Assembly (NCBI GenBank): GCA_003105015.1
Contig: PQAF01000032.1
Location: forward strand, 62,001 to 126,000
DNA: 64,000 nt
Origin: Rhodocyclales bacterium
GTDB taxonomy: Bacteria; Pseudomonadota; Gammaproteobacteria; Burkholderiales; Rhodocyclaceae
Reading direction: 5' to 3'
Part shown: positions 30,619 through 40,226 of the stretch, in pieces
How positions within the stretch are numbered: position 1 is the stretch's first letter
How the letters are laid out: each line of letters opens with the position of its first letter
The notes under the pieces: generated by a model
What the model saw: the letters and a program-made list of their open reading frames with translations, nothing else
Database searches by the model: none
Told to the model about the DNA's origin: nothing
Made by a program: the position numbers and the translations under genes

Positions 30619-31653
30619 TCAGCCGGCGGGTATTTCGAGCCGGCAGGGCCGCACGTCGATCTGCTCGGCGTGCAGGGCGCGGTTGCGGCCGGCGCGCTTG
30701 GCGGCATAGAGGGCGCGGTCGGCGGCGTCGATCAGGCAGTCCAGCTGGAGCGTGCGGTCCGGCACGACCGTCGCCACCCCCAGGCTGATCGACACCCGGC
30801 CGACGCCGTCGTTGCCCGGGTGGGGCATTTCCAGGGCGGCGATGTCGGCGCGGATGCGCTCGGCCAGCGTCAGTGCGCCGGCGACGGTGGTGCCCGGCAG
30901 GACGGCGGCGAATTCCTCGCCGCCGTAGCGGGCGATCAGGTCGGCCGAGCGGTGGCAGGAGATCGCCAGGGCGGAGGCGATCGTCTTCAGGCAGGCGTCG
31001 CCGCCGAGGTGGCCGAAGGTGTCGTTGTAGCGCTTGAAGTGGTCGACGTCGAGGAGGATCAGGGAGAGCGGCTTGACGTCGCGCGTGCAGCGCAGCCACT
31101 CCGACGCCAGGGTCTCGTCGAAGCAGCGCCGGTTGGCGACGCCGGTGAGGCCGTCGCGCGTCGCCAGGCGCTTCAGCTCGTCCTGCGCCACTTTCTGCGC
31201 GGTGATGTCGCGCAGTGTCTCCACCACGGCGACGAGTTGGCCGGATTCGTCGTAGATCGGGCCGGCGTCGATGGCGAGGTAGAGGCGGGTGCCCATCTGC
31301 GGCATGACGCACCAGTTCTCGGCGCGGCGGCCGTGGGCCGGCACGGCGTCGCGGCCGGCATGGTCCCAGTCGGTGTAGAGCTTGTCGATCTCCTCGGTGC
31401 GGCCCTGGGCGATCAGGTCGGCCAGGCAGGGGCGCGGCTCGCCGTAGAAGGCGCGCCAGTGTTCGCGGGTGCCGATGAGTTCTGCGGCGGGGATGCCGGT
31501 GAGGCGCTCGCAGGCCCGGTTCCAGATGATGACCCGGCACTCGGCATCGAGGACGAAGGTCGGCACCACCAGGTGCTCCATCAGCCGGACGGAGAAATCC
31601 AGCGAGCCAACCCTTTGATTTTCATTGAAGACGGCTCGCGCCATGATTGCCAC
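30619..31653 (-). CDS. PAS domain diguanylate cyclase
   Basis: DGLTGVANRRCFDETL...LDVDHFKRYNDTFGHLGGDACLKTIASAL...RYGGEEFAAVLP. Confidence 0.93.
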   Translation of the reverse strand: MAIMARAVFNENQRVGSLDFSVRLMEHLVVPTFVLDAECRVIIWNRACERLTGIPAAELIGTREHWRAFYGEPRPCLADLIAQGRTEEIDKLYTDWDHAGRDAVPAHGRRAENWCVMPQMGTRLYLAIDAGPIYDESGQLVAVVETLRDITAQKVAQDELKRLATRDGLTGVANRRCFDETLASEWLRCTRDVKPLSLILLDVDHFKRYNDTFGHLGGDACLKTIASALAISCHRSADLIARYGGEEFAAVLPGTTVAGALTLAERIRADIAALEMPHPGNDGVGRVSISLGVATVVPDRTLQLDCLIDAADRALYAAKRAGRNRALHAEQIDVRPCRLEIPAG

Positions 31654-31719
31654 CCGTGCCCCGATTTCTCCTTCCGATCAGTGCTCTACGGCACCGCAGG
31701 AGATAACTTAAGTAATAGG

Positions 31720-31923
31720 CTAGAACGGCATGCGCCGCTTGGGTGTCTTGGCAGGTTTGGCGGGCGGGGTGGCCTTGACCGGCTTGCGCGGCTGGTTTTT
31801 CTCTTCGCTGGCAAAGCGCACCTTGCCGTGCAGCACGCAGCCGCGCATGCCGGGATCGCAGGCGGCGCCCTGCACCAGTTGGCAGACGCCGTTCAGGTCA
31901 TGGGGACAGGACCAGGAACTCAT
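31720..31923 (-). CDS. Small Cys-containing protein with basic/proline-rich tail
   Basis: MSSWSCPHDLNGVCQLVQGAACDPGMRGCVLHGKVRFASEEKNQPRKPVKATPPAKPAKTPKRRMPF. Confidence 0.6.
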   Translation of the reverse strand: MSSWSCPHDLNGVCQLVQGAACDPGMRGCVLHGKVRFASEEKNQPRKPVKATPPAKPAKTPKRRMPF

Positions 31924-31967
31924 GGCGGCATTCTAGGCCGCCATGAGCGGGCGGGGGATGATCTGGA

Positions 31968-32936
31968 TCAGGCGGCGGCTTCGTACAGCCGTTGCACCAG
32001 GCGCCGCGTCAGGCCGGCCGCCACGCGGCGCCGGTAGCCGGCGGCCACCAGCGTCGAGGCCATCGGCTGGATTTCCTTGCGCACCGCCTTGTCGAGCGCG
32101 GCGAAGACGGCGTCGTCCGGTTTCTGTCCGGCGAGGGCGTCGAGGCCGGGCACCAGGCCGGGATAGGAATTCACCCCGGTGCAGGCGACGCGCAGCGCGG
32201 CGATCCGATCGCCGTCGCGCTTGAGCGCCACGGCGATGCCGGCAAGCGGGAAATCGACGGCGCCGCGGATGCGCACCTTCTCGTAGCCGGCGGTCCAGCC
32301 GGCCTGGGCCGGCACGTCGACCGAGACGAGCAGGTCGCCGGGAGCGAGCTTGAGGTGGCGCATGCCGTCGTCGGCGAAGAGGGCGGCGAGCGGCTCGCGG
32401 CGGTTGCCCGTCGGGCCGGCGATGTCGACCTCGGCGCCGAGCGCCAGCAGGGCCGGCGCGAGGTCGCCGCTGTAGCAGGCGTAGCAGCGGTCCGACTTGG
32501 GCGCGACGCGGCAGGTGTCGCCCTCGCACTTCATGCAGAACTCGTTGGCGGTGCGCCACCAGTCGCCCTGGTTGTAGAAATAGCAGCGCGTGTCCTGCAT
32601 CAGGTTGCCGCCGACGGTGGCCGAGACGCGGTGTGTCGGGCCGGCCACCAGCGCGGCGGCCTCGGCCAGCAGCGGGGCATGGGCGCGCACGGCGTCCGAG
32701 CCGCACAGCGCCTCCAGCGTGACGCCGGCGCCGATGCGCAGCGACTGACTTTCGGCGCGGATCTCGCGCAGTTCGGCGAGGCCGGTGATATCGATGAGCG
32801 ACTGCGCCTTCTGGATGTTGCGGCGCAGGTTGGGCACGAGGTCGGTGCCGCCGGCGAGGTAGCGCGATTCGCCGGCGCGGTGCAGGGCGATCGCCTGGGC
32901 GACCGTCTCCGGCTTGTGGATGGCGAGGGCTTGCAT
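31968..32936 (-). CDS. hcrB: 4-hydroxybenzoyl-CoA reductase subunit beta (FAD/extra 4Fe-4S)
   Basis: SATVGGNLMQDTRCYFYNQGDWWRTANEFCMKCEGDTCRVAPKSDRCYACYSGDLAPALLALGA; Cys-rich insert typical of HcrB rather than generic XdhB. Confidence 0.85.
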   Translation of the reverse strand: MQALAIHKPETVAQAIALHRAGESRYLAGGTDLVPNLRRNIQKAQSLIDITGLAELREIRAESQSLRIGAGVTLEALCGSDAVRAHAPLLAEAAALVAGPTHRVSATVGGNLMQDTRCYFYNQGDWWRTANEFCMKCEGDTCRVAPKSDRCYACYSGDLAPALLALGAEVDIAGPTGNRREPLAALFADDGMRHLKLAPGDLLVSVDVPAQAGWTAGYEKVRIRGAVDFPLAGIAVALKRDGDRIAALRVACTGVNSYPGLVPGLDALAGQKPDDAVFAALDKAVRKEIQPMASTLVAAGYRRRVAAGLTRRLVQRLYEAAA

Positions 32937-35278
32937 CAGACGGCTCCTTCGGTGGCGGGTTGCTTGGCCGACTTGCGGGCGGCGGCACGGCGCTCGCGCT
33001 CGCGTTCCTCCAGGGCGCCGGCGACGCGCTCGGGCGTCAGCGGCAGTTCGCGCAGGGCCAGGCCGGTGGCGTTGCGCACCGCCTCGGCCAGCGCCGCCGG
33101 CAGGCTGGAAAGCGGGCCTTCGCTGGCCTCCTTGGCGCCGAAGGGGCCGTTCGGGTCGAGGCTCTCGACGATGCCGACCTCGATCGGCGGCGACTCGGCG
33201 ATGGACGGCACGCGGTAGTCGAGGAAGTTGGCGGCGGTGTGCAGGCCGTTCTCGTAGCGCGTCTCCTCGCAGATGGCCTGGCCGAGCCCCATCCATACCG
33301 CGCCCTGGATCTGGCCCTCGACCGAGAGCGGATTGATGGCGTAGCCGCAATCGAGCGCGCACCAGGCGCGCTCCACCGTGACCAGGCCGGTGACCTCGTC
33401 GACGCTGACCTCCACCACCGTGGCGGCGTAGGAGAAGCCCATGGTCGAGCCGACGGCGCCACCGCGGTGCTTGCCGCCCTGGAAGTCCTCGGGGCAGGTG
33501 AAGGTGCCCTTGACGGTGAGCGTGCCGGTGCCGACCAGCGCCTCGACGGTGGTCTCCTTGAAGCTCAGCGTCTCGCCGCTGCTCGCCGCGCGATAGGCCT
33601 CGCCGAGGCACTCGATGTCCTCGGTCGTGGTCTTCAGCTTGCGCGCCGCCGCCTCGACCAGCAGCTTCTTCAGGTTTTCCGCTGCGTCGATGGTGGCATT
33701 GCCGACCATGTAGGTGACGCGCGACGAATAGGAGCCGTTGTCCTTCGGCGTCACCAGACTGTCGGAGGCGACGACGCGGATGCGCTCCCAGTCGACGCCG
33801 AGTACCTCGGCGACGCACTGCGCCATGATGGTCGACGAGCCCTGGCCGATCTCGGAGGCGCCGGTGAGGATGACGATGCCGCCGTCCCAGTCGAGCTTGA
33901 GGATCACCGTGGCATGCGGTTCGCCGCTCCAGTGCACCGGCTTGGCCGAGCCGGAGACGAAATGCGAGCAGGCGATGCCGAGGCCGCGCCCCTTGGGCAG
34001 CTTGCCATAGCGTTCGCGCCATCCTGAGGCGCGCTCGACCCAGTCGAGCGCCTCGGGCAGGCCGTAGGAGGTGACCCGCAGGCCGTTGATGGTCTCGGTC
34101 GGCGCCTTGAGCAGGTTGCGGCGGCGCACCTCGATCGGATCGAGGCCCAGCTCCGTCGCCATCTCGCCCATCAGGGCGTCGAAGGCGTAACGGGCGTTGA
34201 CCGTGCCGTGGCCGCGCATGGCGCCGCAGGGCGGCGTGTTGGTGTAGACGCGGTAGCCGTCGTACTTCACCGCCGGCAGGTCGTAGAGGCCGTTGAGCAG
34301 CGCGCCGGCGTAGAGGATGGTGACGATGCCGTAGCCGCCGTAGGCGCCGCCGCGCATGACCATCTCCATCTCGCAGGCGGTGAGGCGGCCCTCGCGCGTC
34401 ATGCCGATCCTGATGCGGATGTCGCTCTCCGGCCGGCCGCGGTGGGTGAGGAAGGTCTCCTCGCGCGTCAGGTCGAGGCGCACCGTGCCGCGCGCGGCGC
34501 GGGCGAGCAGGCCGCAGACGATCTCGAAGTTGAGCGTCTCGGTGCGCGCGCCGAAGCCGCCGCCGATGAAGGGCTTGACGACGCGGATGCGCGACGGGTC
34601 CATGTCGAGGCAGCGCGCCAGCGAGAGGTGCACGTAGTAGGGCACCTGGGTTACCGAGTGCAGCGTCAGGTGGCCGCGCTCGGGCTCGTAGGTGGCGAGC
34701 GCCGCGTGCGGTTCCATGTGGGCGTGGGTCACCTCGGCGCAGCGGAAGGTCTGCTCGCGCACCAGGTCGGCGCGGGCGAAGCCGGCGGCGACGTCGCCGA
34801 ACTCGTTGTGCACCTCGCGCTCGAGGTTGCCGCGCTTGTTGTCGTGCAGCAGCACGGCGTCTTCCCGGCGCGCGTCGGCGGCGGCGAAGTAGGCCGGCCG
34901 CTCGGCCACCTTGAGGCGGATCAGCTTGAGGGCGCGCTCGGCGGTCTCGGCGTCGACAGCGGCCACCGCCGCCACCGGCTCGCCGCGGTAGCGGATGCGC
35001 TCGCGCGCCAGCGGGAATTCGTTCTGCGAGATGGGCAGGATGCCGTAGGGCTTGTCGCAGTCCTGGCCGGTGACGATGGCGACGACGCCGGGCAGGGCGG
35101 CCGCCTCGGCCGTGTCGACGGCGACGATGTCGGCGTGGGCGTAGGGGCTGCGGAAGATGCGCCCGACGAGGGCATTCGGCGCCGGCAGGTCGGCGGTGTA
35201 CTGCGCCTTGCCGGTGACCTTGTCGACGCCGTCGATGAGCGGGCGCCGCGCGCCCGCGCCGCTGCGGTTCGCTTTCAT
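32936..35278 (-). CDS. hcrA: 4-hydroxybenzoyl-CoA reductase subunit alpha (xanthine oxidase family Mo protein)
   Basis: [68 protein letters not shown]. Confidence 0.87.
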   Translation of the reverse strand: MKANRSGAGARRPLIDGVDKVTGKAQYTADLPAPNALVGRIFRSPYAHADIVAVDTAEAAALPGVVAIVTGQDCDKPYGILPISQNEFPLARERIRYRGEPVAAVAAVDAETAERALKLIRLKVAERPAYFAAADARREDAVLLHDNKRGNLEREVHNEFGDVAAGFARADLVREQTFRCAEVTHAHMEPHAALATYEPERGHLTLHSVTQVPYYVHLSLARCLDMDPSRIRVVKPFIGGGFGARTETLNFEIVCGLLARAARGTVRLDLTREETFLTHRGRPESDIRIRIGMTREGRLTACEMEMVMRGGAYGGYGIVTILYAGALLNGLYDLPAVKYDGYRVYTNTPPCGAMRGHGTVNARYAFDALMGEMATELGLDPIEVRRRNLLKAPTETINGLRVTSYGLPEALDWVERASGWRERYGKLPKGRGLGIACSHFVSGSAKPVHWSGEPHATVILKLDWDGGIVILTGASEIGQGSSTIMAQCVAEVLGVDWERIRVVASDSLVTPKDNGSYSSRVTYMVGNATIDAAENLKKLLVEAAARKLKTTTEDIECLGEAYRAASSGETLSFKETTVEALVGTGTLTVKGTFTCPEDFQGGKHRGGAVGSTMGFSYAATVVEVSVDEVTGLVTVERAWCALDCGYAINPLSVEGQIQGAVWMGLGQAICEETRYENGLHTAANFLDYRVPSIAESPPIEVGIVESLDPNGPFGAKEASEGPLSSLPAALAEAVRNATGLALRELPLTPERVAGALEERERERRAAARKSAKQPATEGAV

Positions 35279-35748
35279 GCCGCCGCCTCCGCGCCGCAGG
35301 CCGCCTGGACGGACTCGACGATCTTGACGTAGCCGGTGCAGCGGCACAGGTTGCCGCCGAGCGCCTCGCGGATCGCCGCCTCGTCAGGCCGTGGGTTGCG
35401 CCGCAGCAGCCCTTCCGCCGCCATGATCATGCCCGGCGTGCAGAAGCCGCACTGGGCGCCGAGCTTTTCGTGGAAGGCCTGCTGCAGGGGCGACAGGCGG
35501 CCGTTCTGCGACTGCGACTCGATGGTCTCGACGTGGCAGCCCTCGACCGAGGCGGCGAAGGTGCAGCAGGCCAGGCGCGGCTTGCCGTCGACCAGCACCG
35601 TGCAGGCGCCGCACTCGCCGCCGTCGCAGCCCTGCTTGGTGCCGGTCAGCTGCAGCGGCCCGCGCAGGTAGTCGATCAGCAGGGTGTTGTCCGCCACGGC
35701 GTCTTCGCGCCAGCGGCCGTTCACCTGGATGCGCAGGATGCGTTTCAT
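35275..35748 (-). CDS. hcrC: 4-hydroxybenzoyl-CoA reductase subunit gamma (2x 2Fe-2S)
   Basis: [26 protein letters not shown]...[19 protein letters not shown]...[13 protein letters not shown]. Confidence 0.9.
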   Translation of the reverse strand: MKRILRIQVNGRWREDAVADNTLLIDYLRGPLQLTGTKQGCDGGECGACTVLVDGKPRLACCTFAASVEGCHVETIESQSQNGRLSPLQQAFHEKLGAQCGFCTPGMIMAAEGLLRRNPRPDEAAIREALGGNLCRCTGYVKIVESVQAACGAEAAA

Positions 35749-35804
35749 GTGTCCGTCCTTTCATCGCCGAATCCGATAAAAGATTGGAACACAACAATTT
35801 GTAA

Positions 35805-36725
35805 TCAAGCAATATGCAATGGTTTGCACAGCTGGCCGCAGGCCGCCGCGTCCTCCGCGGCCAGGATGCGGTGGCCGTGGGTGAAGGCGGTGGCGCGGCC
35901 GTTGCGGACGAAGCCGCACAGGGTGATGCCGAAGCGCCCGGTCACCTCGATGGCCAGCGAGGATGCGGCGGAGACGGCCGCGACCATTTCCAGCCCGGCG
36001 CGGGCCGCCTTGCTCGCCATCTCCAGCGTGACGCGGCTGGTCAGCGCCGTGCCGCAGCCGGCCAGCGGGCGGCCGGCGAGCAGGCACTGGCCGATGGCCT
36101 TGTCGAGGGCGTTGTGGCGGCCGAGGTCCTCGGCCAGCACCAGCAGGCGGCCGCTGGCATCGAAGATCGCCGCGGCGTGGGTGCCGCCGGTGGCAAGCCA
36201 GACGGCCTGGCGCTGGCGCATCGTCGTCATGATGGCGTCGAGGCGGGCGGGATCCAGCCGCAGGCTGTCGCCCACCGGCGGGATGCCGCGCACGACGTCC
36301 TCGACCCGCTCGCGGCCGCCGCAGATCCCGCAGGAGGAGCCGACCACCACGTTGCGGCGGCGCACCTGGGCGCGCTGCGGGTCGGCCAGGACGAGGCGCA
36401 CCACGCCCGGATTGTCCGGGCAGACGGCGAGCGAGCGCAGGTCCTCGATGCGGTCGAAGAGTCCCTCGGTGAAGGCGAAGCCGGCGGCGAGCGCCAGCAC
36501 TTCCGGCACGCCGCCTTCGGCCAGCACGCCGTCCCCGGGCGTGAAGCCGCAGGGCGCGGCGACCGGCTCGGTCGGCGTCCACATCAGGGTGTAGGCGCCG
36601 ATGCCCTCGACGTCGATGGTGAGGGTTTCCTCCTCGACCACCCAGCAGGCGTCGTCGCTGCGGGAGGCCTCGTCGAAGCGCTGGGCGCCGACGGCGCGGA
36701 TGCCGTGCTGATGGATGTAGGACAT
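35805..36725 (-). CDS. fdhD: Formate dehydrogenase accessory sulfurtransferase FdhD
   Basis: FAFTEGLFDRIEDL...SSCGICGGRERVEDVV...GGTHAAAIFDASGRLLVLAEDLGRHNALDKAIG. Confidence 0.95.
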   Translation of the reverse strand: MSYIHQHGIRAVGAQRFDEASRSDDACWVVEEETLTIDVEGIGAYTLMWTPTEPVAAPCGFTPGDGVLAEGGVPEVLALAAGFAFTEGLFDRIEDLRSLAVCPDNPGVVRLVLADPQRAQVRRRNVVVGSSCGICGGRERVEDVVRGIPPVGDSLRLDPARLDAIMTTMRQRQAVWLATGGTHAAAIFDASGRLLVLAEDLGRHNALDKAIGQCLLAGRPLAGCGTALTSRVTLEMASKAARAGLEMVAAVSAASSLAIEVTGRFGITLCGFVRNGRATAFTHGHRILAAEDAAACGQLCKPLHIA

Positions 36726-36737
36726 GGCCGGCTCCTT

Positions 36738-39458
36738 TCAGGCAACCTTGCGCAGGGCGACGCGCACCACGTCCGAACCCGAGCCGGTGGCGTCGGTGAG
36801 CTCCAGCGACATCGGCGCGACGGTGTTCAGGCTCGGCGCCTTGATGTCCTTGGCGTAGGGCGTCGCCCAGTGGTCGAACTGGCCGACGATGAGCAGGGTG
36901 TCGGGACGGATGCCCTGGTTGAGGATGGCCGGGCCGCGCGTGGTGCGCACCGTCGACACGATGTCAACCAGGTCGCCTTCCCCGATGCCGAGTTGCTCCG
37001 CGGTGCGCGTGTTCATCACCACGCCGCGGTGGCCGCGCACGTTCTGCGACAGCTCGTCCATGAGCTGGATCGAGGCGTTGCCGCTGGCGTGGAACTGCAT
37101 GCTCTTGGTGGTGAGCAGCCAGTAGGGGAAGTCCTCGGGCTTCGCGCCCTGGTTCACCAGCGCCTTCTCCCACAGGCCGGGCATGTCGTGCCAGGCCGGC
37201 AGGAACTGGTACTCGGTGAGCTGGTTGTCCCACCAGTGGATGCCCTGCTCGTGCAGGCGGCGCTCGAGCTCGCGGCCTGAGCGGGTCAGCCGCTCCTGGT
37301 AGGGCAGCTCGTAGCGCAGGTCCAGTTCGACGAGCTTGGGCGTGAGGTACCAGCCGCGCCGCGACCACGGCTTGCTGTAGAAGCCGTTCTCGCGGAACCA
37401 GGCGAGGTCGCGCACTTCGGCGCCGCCGGTGAGTTCGGCGGTGGCGGCCTTGCAGGCGGCATCCCAGATCTCGTCGACCTCGTGCGGCACCGCCGGGTCG
37501 AGCGTGTAATCGAAGCCCTCGCCCTTCAGCGGCACGCTGCCCGCGCCGCGGTTGATGGCGGCGTTGTATTCGGCGAGGATGCCGACGCGGCGGGTGAGCT
37601 CGGTCGAGATCCAGGTGAAGTCGCGTGCGTCGCCCTGCGGATCGACCACCGGCTGGCGCAGGATGAAGCCCTGGTGGTCCCAGTACTGCTCGATGTACTT
37701 GGTGCGGCCGAGGCGGATGAGTTGCAGGCTTTCGAGGTCGGTGGCCTCCGGCAGCAGGATGTCGGCCATCCAGTTGGTCTCGTCGATGGTGTAGGCGAAG
37801 GAAACCATGAAGGGGAAGCGCGCCATGGTTTCCGACAGGCCGCGCGTGTCCCAGAAGGAGATCGCCGGGTTGGTGCGGAAGGTGATCCACAGCTCCGGGA
37901 AGGCCGGGTCCATGAGGTTTTCCGGCGCCTCCTTCTGCCACATCCAGGCGAGATGGGTCGGGCCGAGCGCCTGGCTCCAGGGGCCGTTGCCGGCGAGCGG
38001 CACCAGGGTGCGGTGGGCGTTGCGGCCGGTCGGCTTGCGCATCCAGCGCTTCGGGTCGGTCGGGTTGAGGCCGTGCACCATGAAGCCGTCCTCGCCGGGC
38101 TTGACGCTCTGCAGGCGGTCCTCGTGCGGGCGGTTGATGCGGATGGTGGTGCCGAGCGTGCCGCCGGGCACTTCCAGCGCGCCGACCAGCACCGCCATGA
38201 CGGTGCGCGACCAGCAGCAGTCGAAGGCGCCCCAGCCGTTGTTGACGGTCTTGCCGAGCGTCACCGAGACGGGGCGGAAGGGCAGCACCTCGCCGTCGAT
38301 CTCGATGGTCTCGCCGACGCGGGCGTGGTCGACGAATTCATTGGCGACGCGGCGGATGCGCTCGGCCGGCACCTCGCAGACCTTCTCCGCCCATTCCGGC
38401 GAATAGGGCGCGACATGAGCCACCAGCTTGGCGAAGGACGGCTCGCATTCGACGTCGCGGTGCTGCCAGCGGTCCTCGTCGGGGCCCTGCTCGTAGGCCG
38501 AGGCCACGCAGAAACGGCCCTCGAGGGCGGGCAGGGTGTCCGGCGTGTCGAAGGGCACGGCGGTGTTGCGGCGCGTGTCCCACAGCAGCGGCTTGCCGCT
38601 GGCCGGCTCGCGCAGGTAGTAGCCATTCGGGCCGACCAGGTAGGGCGAGGCGGTGCGGTCGCGCAGGAAGGGCAGGTCGAGGTTCTCGCGCCGCCGCTCG
38701 TGCAGCATGACGTGGATGAGGGCGAACATGAAGGCACCGTCGGTCTTCGGCTTGATGGGAATCCATTCGGCGGAGGCGGCGGCGGTGACGCCCAGGTGCG
38801 GTTCGACGTAGACGCGCTTCATGCCGCGCACGCGCGCCTTGGCATGGCGTGCGGCGGCGCAGACACCGCCGGTGACCTCGACGTTGGCGCCGAAGGCGAT
38901 GTTGTATTCGGTATAGGGCGTGTCGGCAGCGACGGTGAAGGCGCGGTGCCAGTACTCGCCGTAGAGGTGCTCGGAGTGCACGCACTTGACGCCCTGGCCG
39001 GAGCCGAAGCTGAAGTCCATCGGCCCCCAGGCGGAGAGGAAGGCCGGGAAGGTGCCCATGTAGTTGGAGGGCGTGCCGCCGTGGCCGAAGCTGGCCGCCA
39101 CGCGCGGCAGGCCGGCCTCGTCGATGATGCCCTTGGCGCGGATCTCCCGCATCTTCGCGGCGACGATGTCGAGCGCCTCGTCCCAGGAGATCGGCTCGAA
39201 GCCGGGATCCTCGTCGACGCCCTTCTTCGGGTTGGTGCGCCGCATCGGCGACAGGATGCGGTGCGGCGAATAGGTCTTCTGAATCAGGCCGTAGGCCTTG
39301 ACGCAGGGCTTGCCGTCGCCGGGGTGGATGCCCCGGCCGTTGAAGTTCGGCGCCACTTCGGTGGCGACGCCGTTTTCCACCTTGACGGCCAGCAAGTCCG
39401 GGCCGGCCACGCAATTGAAGCAGTAGGTCGGCACCCATTTCGCCGTGTTCGATTCCAT
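36738..39458 (-). CDS. DMSO reductase-family molybdopterin oxidoreductase, substrate unknown
   Basis: VPTYCFNCVAGPDLLAVKVENGVATEVAPNF, WDEALDIVAAKMREIRAKG, SFGSGQGVKCVHSEHLYGEYWHRAF, C-terminal molydop-binding SSMQFHASGNASIQLMDEL region. Confidence 0.85.
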   Translation of the reverse strand: MESNTAKWVPTYCFNCVAGPDLLAVKVENGVATEVAPNFNGRGIHPGDGKPCVKAYGLIQKTYSPHRILSPMRRTNPKKGVDEDPGFEPISWDEALDIVAAKMREIRAKGIIDEAGLPRVAASFGHGGTPSNYMGTFPAFLSAWGPMDFSFGSGQGVKCVHSEHLYGEYWHRAFTVAADTPYTEYNIAFGANVEVTGGVCAAARHAKARVRGMKRVYVEPHLGVTAAASAEWIPIKPKTDGAFMFALIHVMLHERRRENLDLPFLRDRTASPYLVGPNGYYLREPASGKPLLWDTRRNTAVPFDTPDTLPALEGRFCVASAYEQGPDEDRWQHRDVECEPSFAKLVAHVAPYSPEWAEKVCEVPAERIRRVANEFVDHARVGETIEIDGEVLPFRPVSVTLGKTVNNGWGAFDCCWSRTVMAVLVGALEVPGGTLGTTIRINRPHEDRLQSVKPGEDGFMVHGLNPTDPKRWMRKPTGRNAHRTLVPLAGNGPWSQALGPTHLAWMWQKEAPENLMDPAFPELWITFRTNPAISFWDTRGLSETMARFPFMVSFAYTIDETNWMADILLPEATDLESLQLIRLGRTKYIEQYWDHQGFILRQPVVDPQGDARDFTWISTELTRRVGILAEYNAAINRGAGSVPLKGEGFDYTLDPAVPHEVDEIWDAACKAATAELTGGAEVRDLAWFRENGFYSKPWSRRGWYLTPKLVELDLRYELPYQERLTRSGRELERRLHEQGIHWWDNQLTEYQFLPAWHDMPGLWEKALVNQGAKPEDFPYWLLTTKSMQFHASGNASIQLMDELSQNVRGHRGVVMNTRTAEQLGIGEGDLVDIVSTVRTTRGPAILNQGIRPDTLLIVGQFDHWATPYAKDIKAPSLNTVAPMSLELTDATGSGSDVVRVALRKVA

Positions 39459-39477
39459 CTGGCCTCCCGTCCTGAAA

Positions 39478-39517
39478 CGATACAAAAAATAAGTTTTTAA
39501 AACATAAATATGTATCG
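39478..39517. promoter_or_regulatory. AT-rich inverted repeat CGATACA-N26-TGTATCG upstream of the molybdoenzyme
   Basis: CGATACA 39478-39484 and TGTATCG 39511-39517, within a locally AT-rich intergenic region. Confidence 0.5.
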
Positions 39518-39641
39518 AGTGTAGACGGACTGAGCGGGCATGGAAATATGCATGGACAAGCACAATGGAGAGGATCGAATAGGCAACAGCTTGCAGCTGA
39601 AAGCGGGCGCGGTGCCCGTTTCCGACAACTCGGGGCGGTCG

Positions 39642-40226
39642 TCAGCGATGCAGGCGTGCCACTTCGGCGTGTCGGAAGCAGCCGGTGAGGTGGTCGTTCA
39701 CCATGCCGGTGGCCTGCATGTGTGCGTAGCAGATGGTCGAGCCGACGAACTTGAAGCCGCGCGCCTTGAGGTCGCGGCTGAGGGCGTCGGATTCCGGCGT
39801 GCTGGCGGGCACCTGCTTGAGCGTCTTCCGGCGGTTCACGATCGGCCGGCCGTCGACGAAGCGCCAGACATATTCATCGAAGCTGCCGAATTCCTCCTGC
39901 ACCGCGAGGAAGTGGCGGGCATTGTTGATGGCCGCCTCGATCTTCAGGCGGTTGCGCACGATGCCCGCGTCGGCGAGCAGGCGTTCGACCTGGCGCGGGC
40001 CGAAGCGGGCGACCTTGCCGGCATCGAAGCCGGCGAAAGCGCGGCGGTAGGCTTCGCGCTTCTTCAGGATGGTGATCCACGACAGGCCGGCCTGGGCGCC
40101 CTCGAGGATGAGGAATTCGAACAGCATCCGGTCGTCGTGCACCGGCACGCCCCATTCGGTGTCGTGGTAGGCGACGTAGAGCGGATCCGTGCCGCACCAG
40201 CCGCAGCGCACGAGTGTGCCCGTCAT
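39642..40226 (-). CDS. tag: DNA-3-methyladenine glycosylase I
   Basis: VRCGWCGTDPLYVAYHDTEWGVPVHDDRMLFEFLILEGAQAGLSWITILKKREAYR. Confidence 0.96.
   Translation of the reverse strand: MTGTLVRCGWCGTDPLYVAYHDTEWGVPVHDDRMLFEFLILEGAQAGLSWITILKKREAYRRAFAGFDAGKVARFGPRQVERLLADAGIVRNRLKIEAAINNARHFLAVQEEFGSFDEYVWRFVDGRPIVNRRKTLKQVPASTPESDALSRDLKARGFKFVGSTICYAHMQATGMVNDHLTGCFRHAEVARLHR

Noticed and set aside
32936-35278. hcrA as a generic xanthine/aldehyde dehydrogenase
   Set aside because: The neighbouring beta subunit has the extra Cys-rich cluster insert characteristic of 4-hydroxybenzoyl-CoA reductase, favouring HcrA; substrate remains to be tested.
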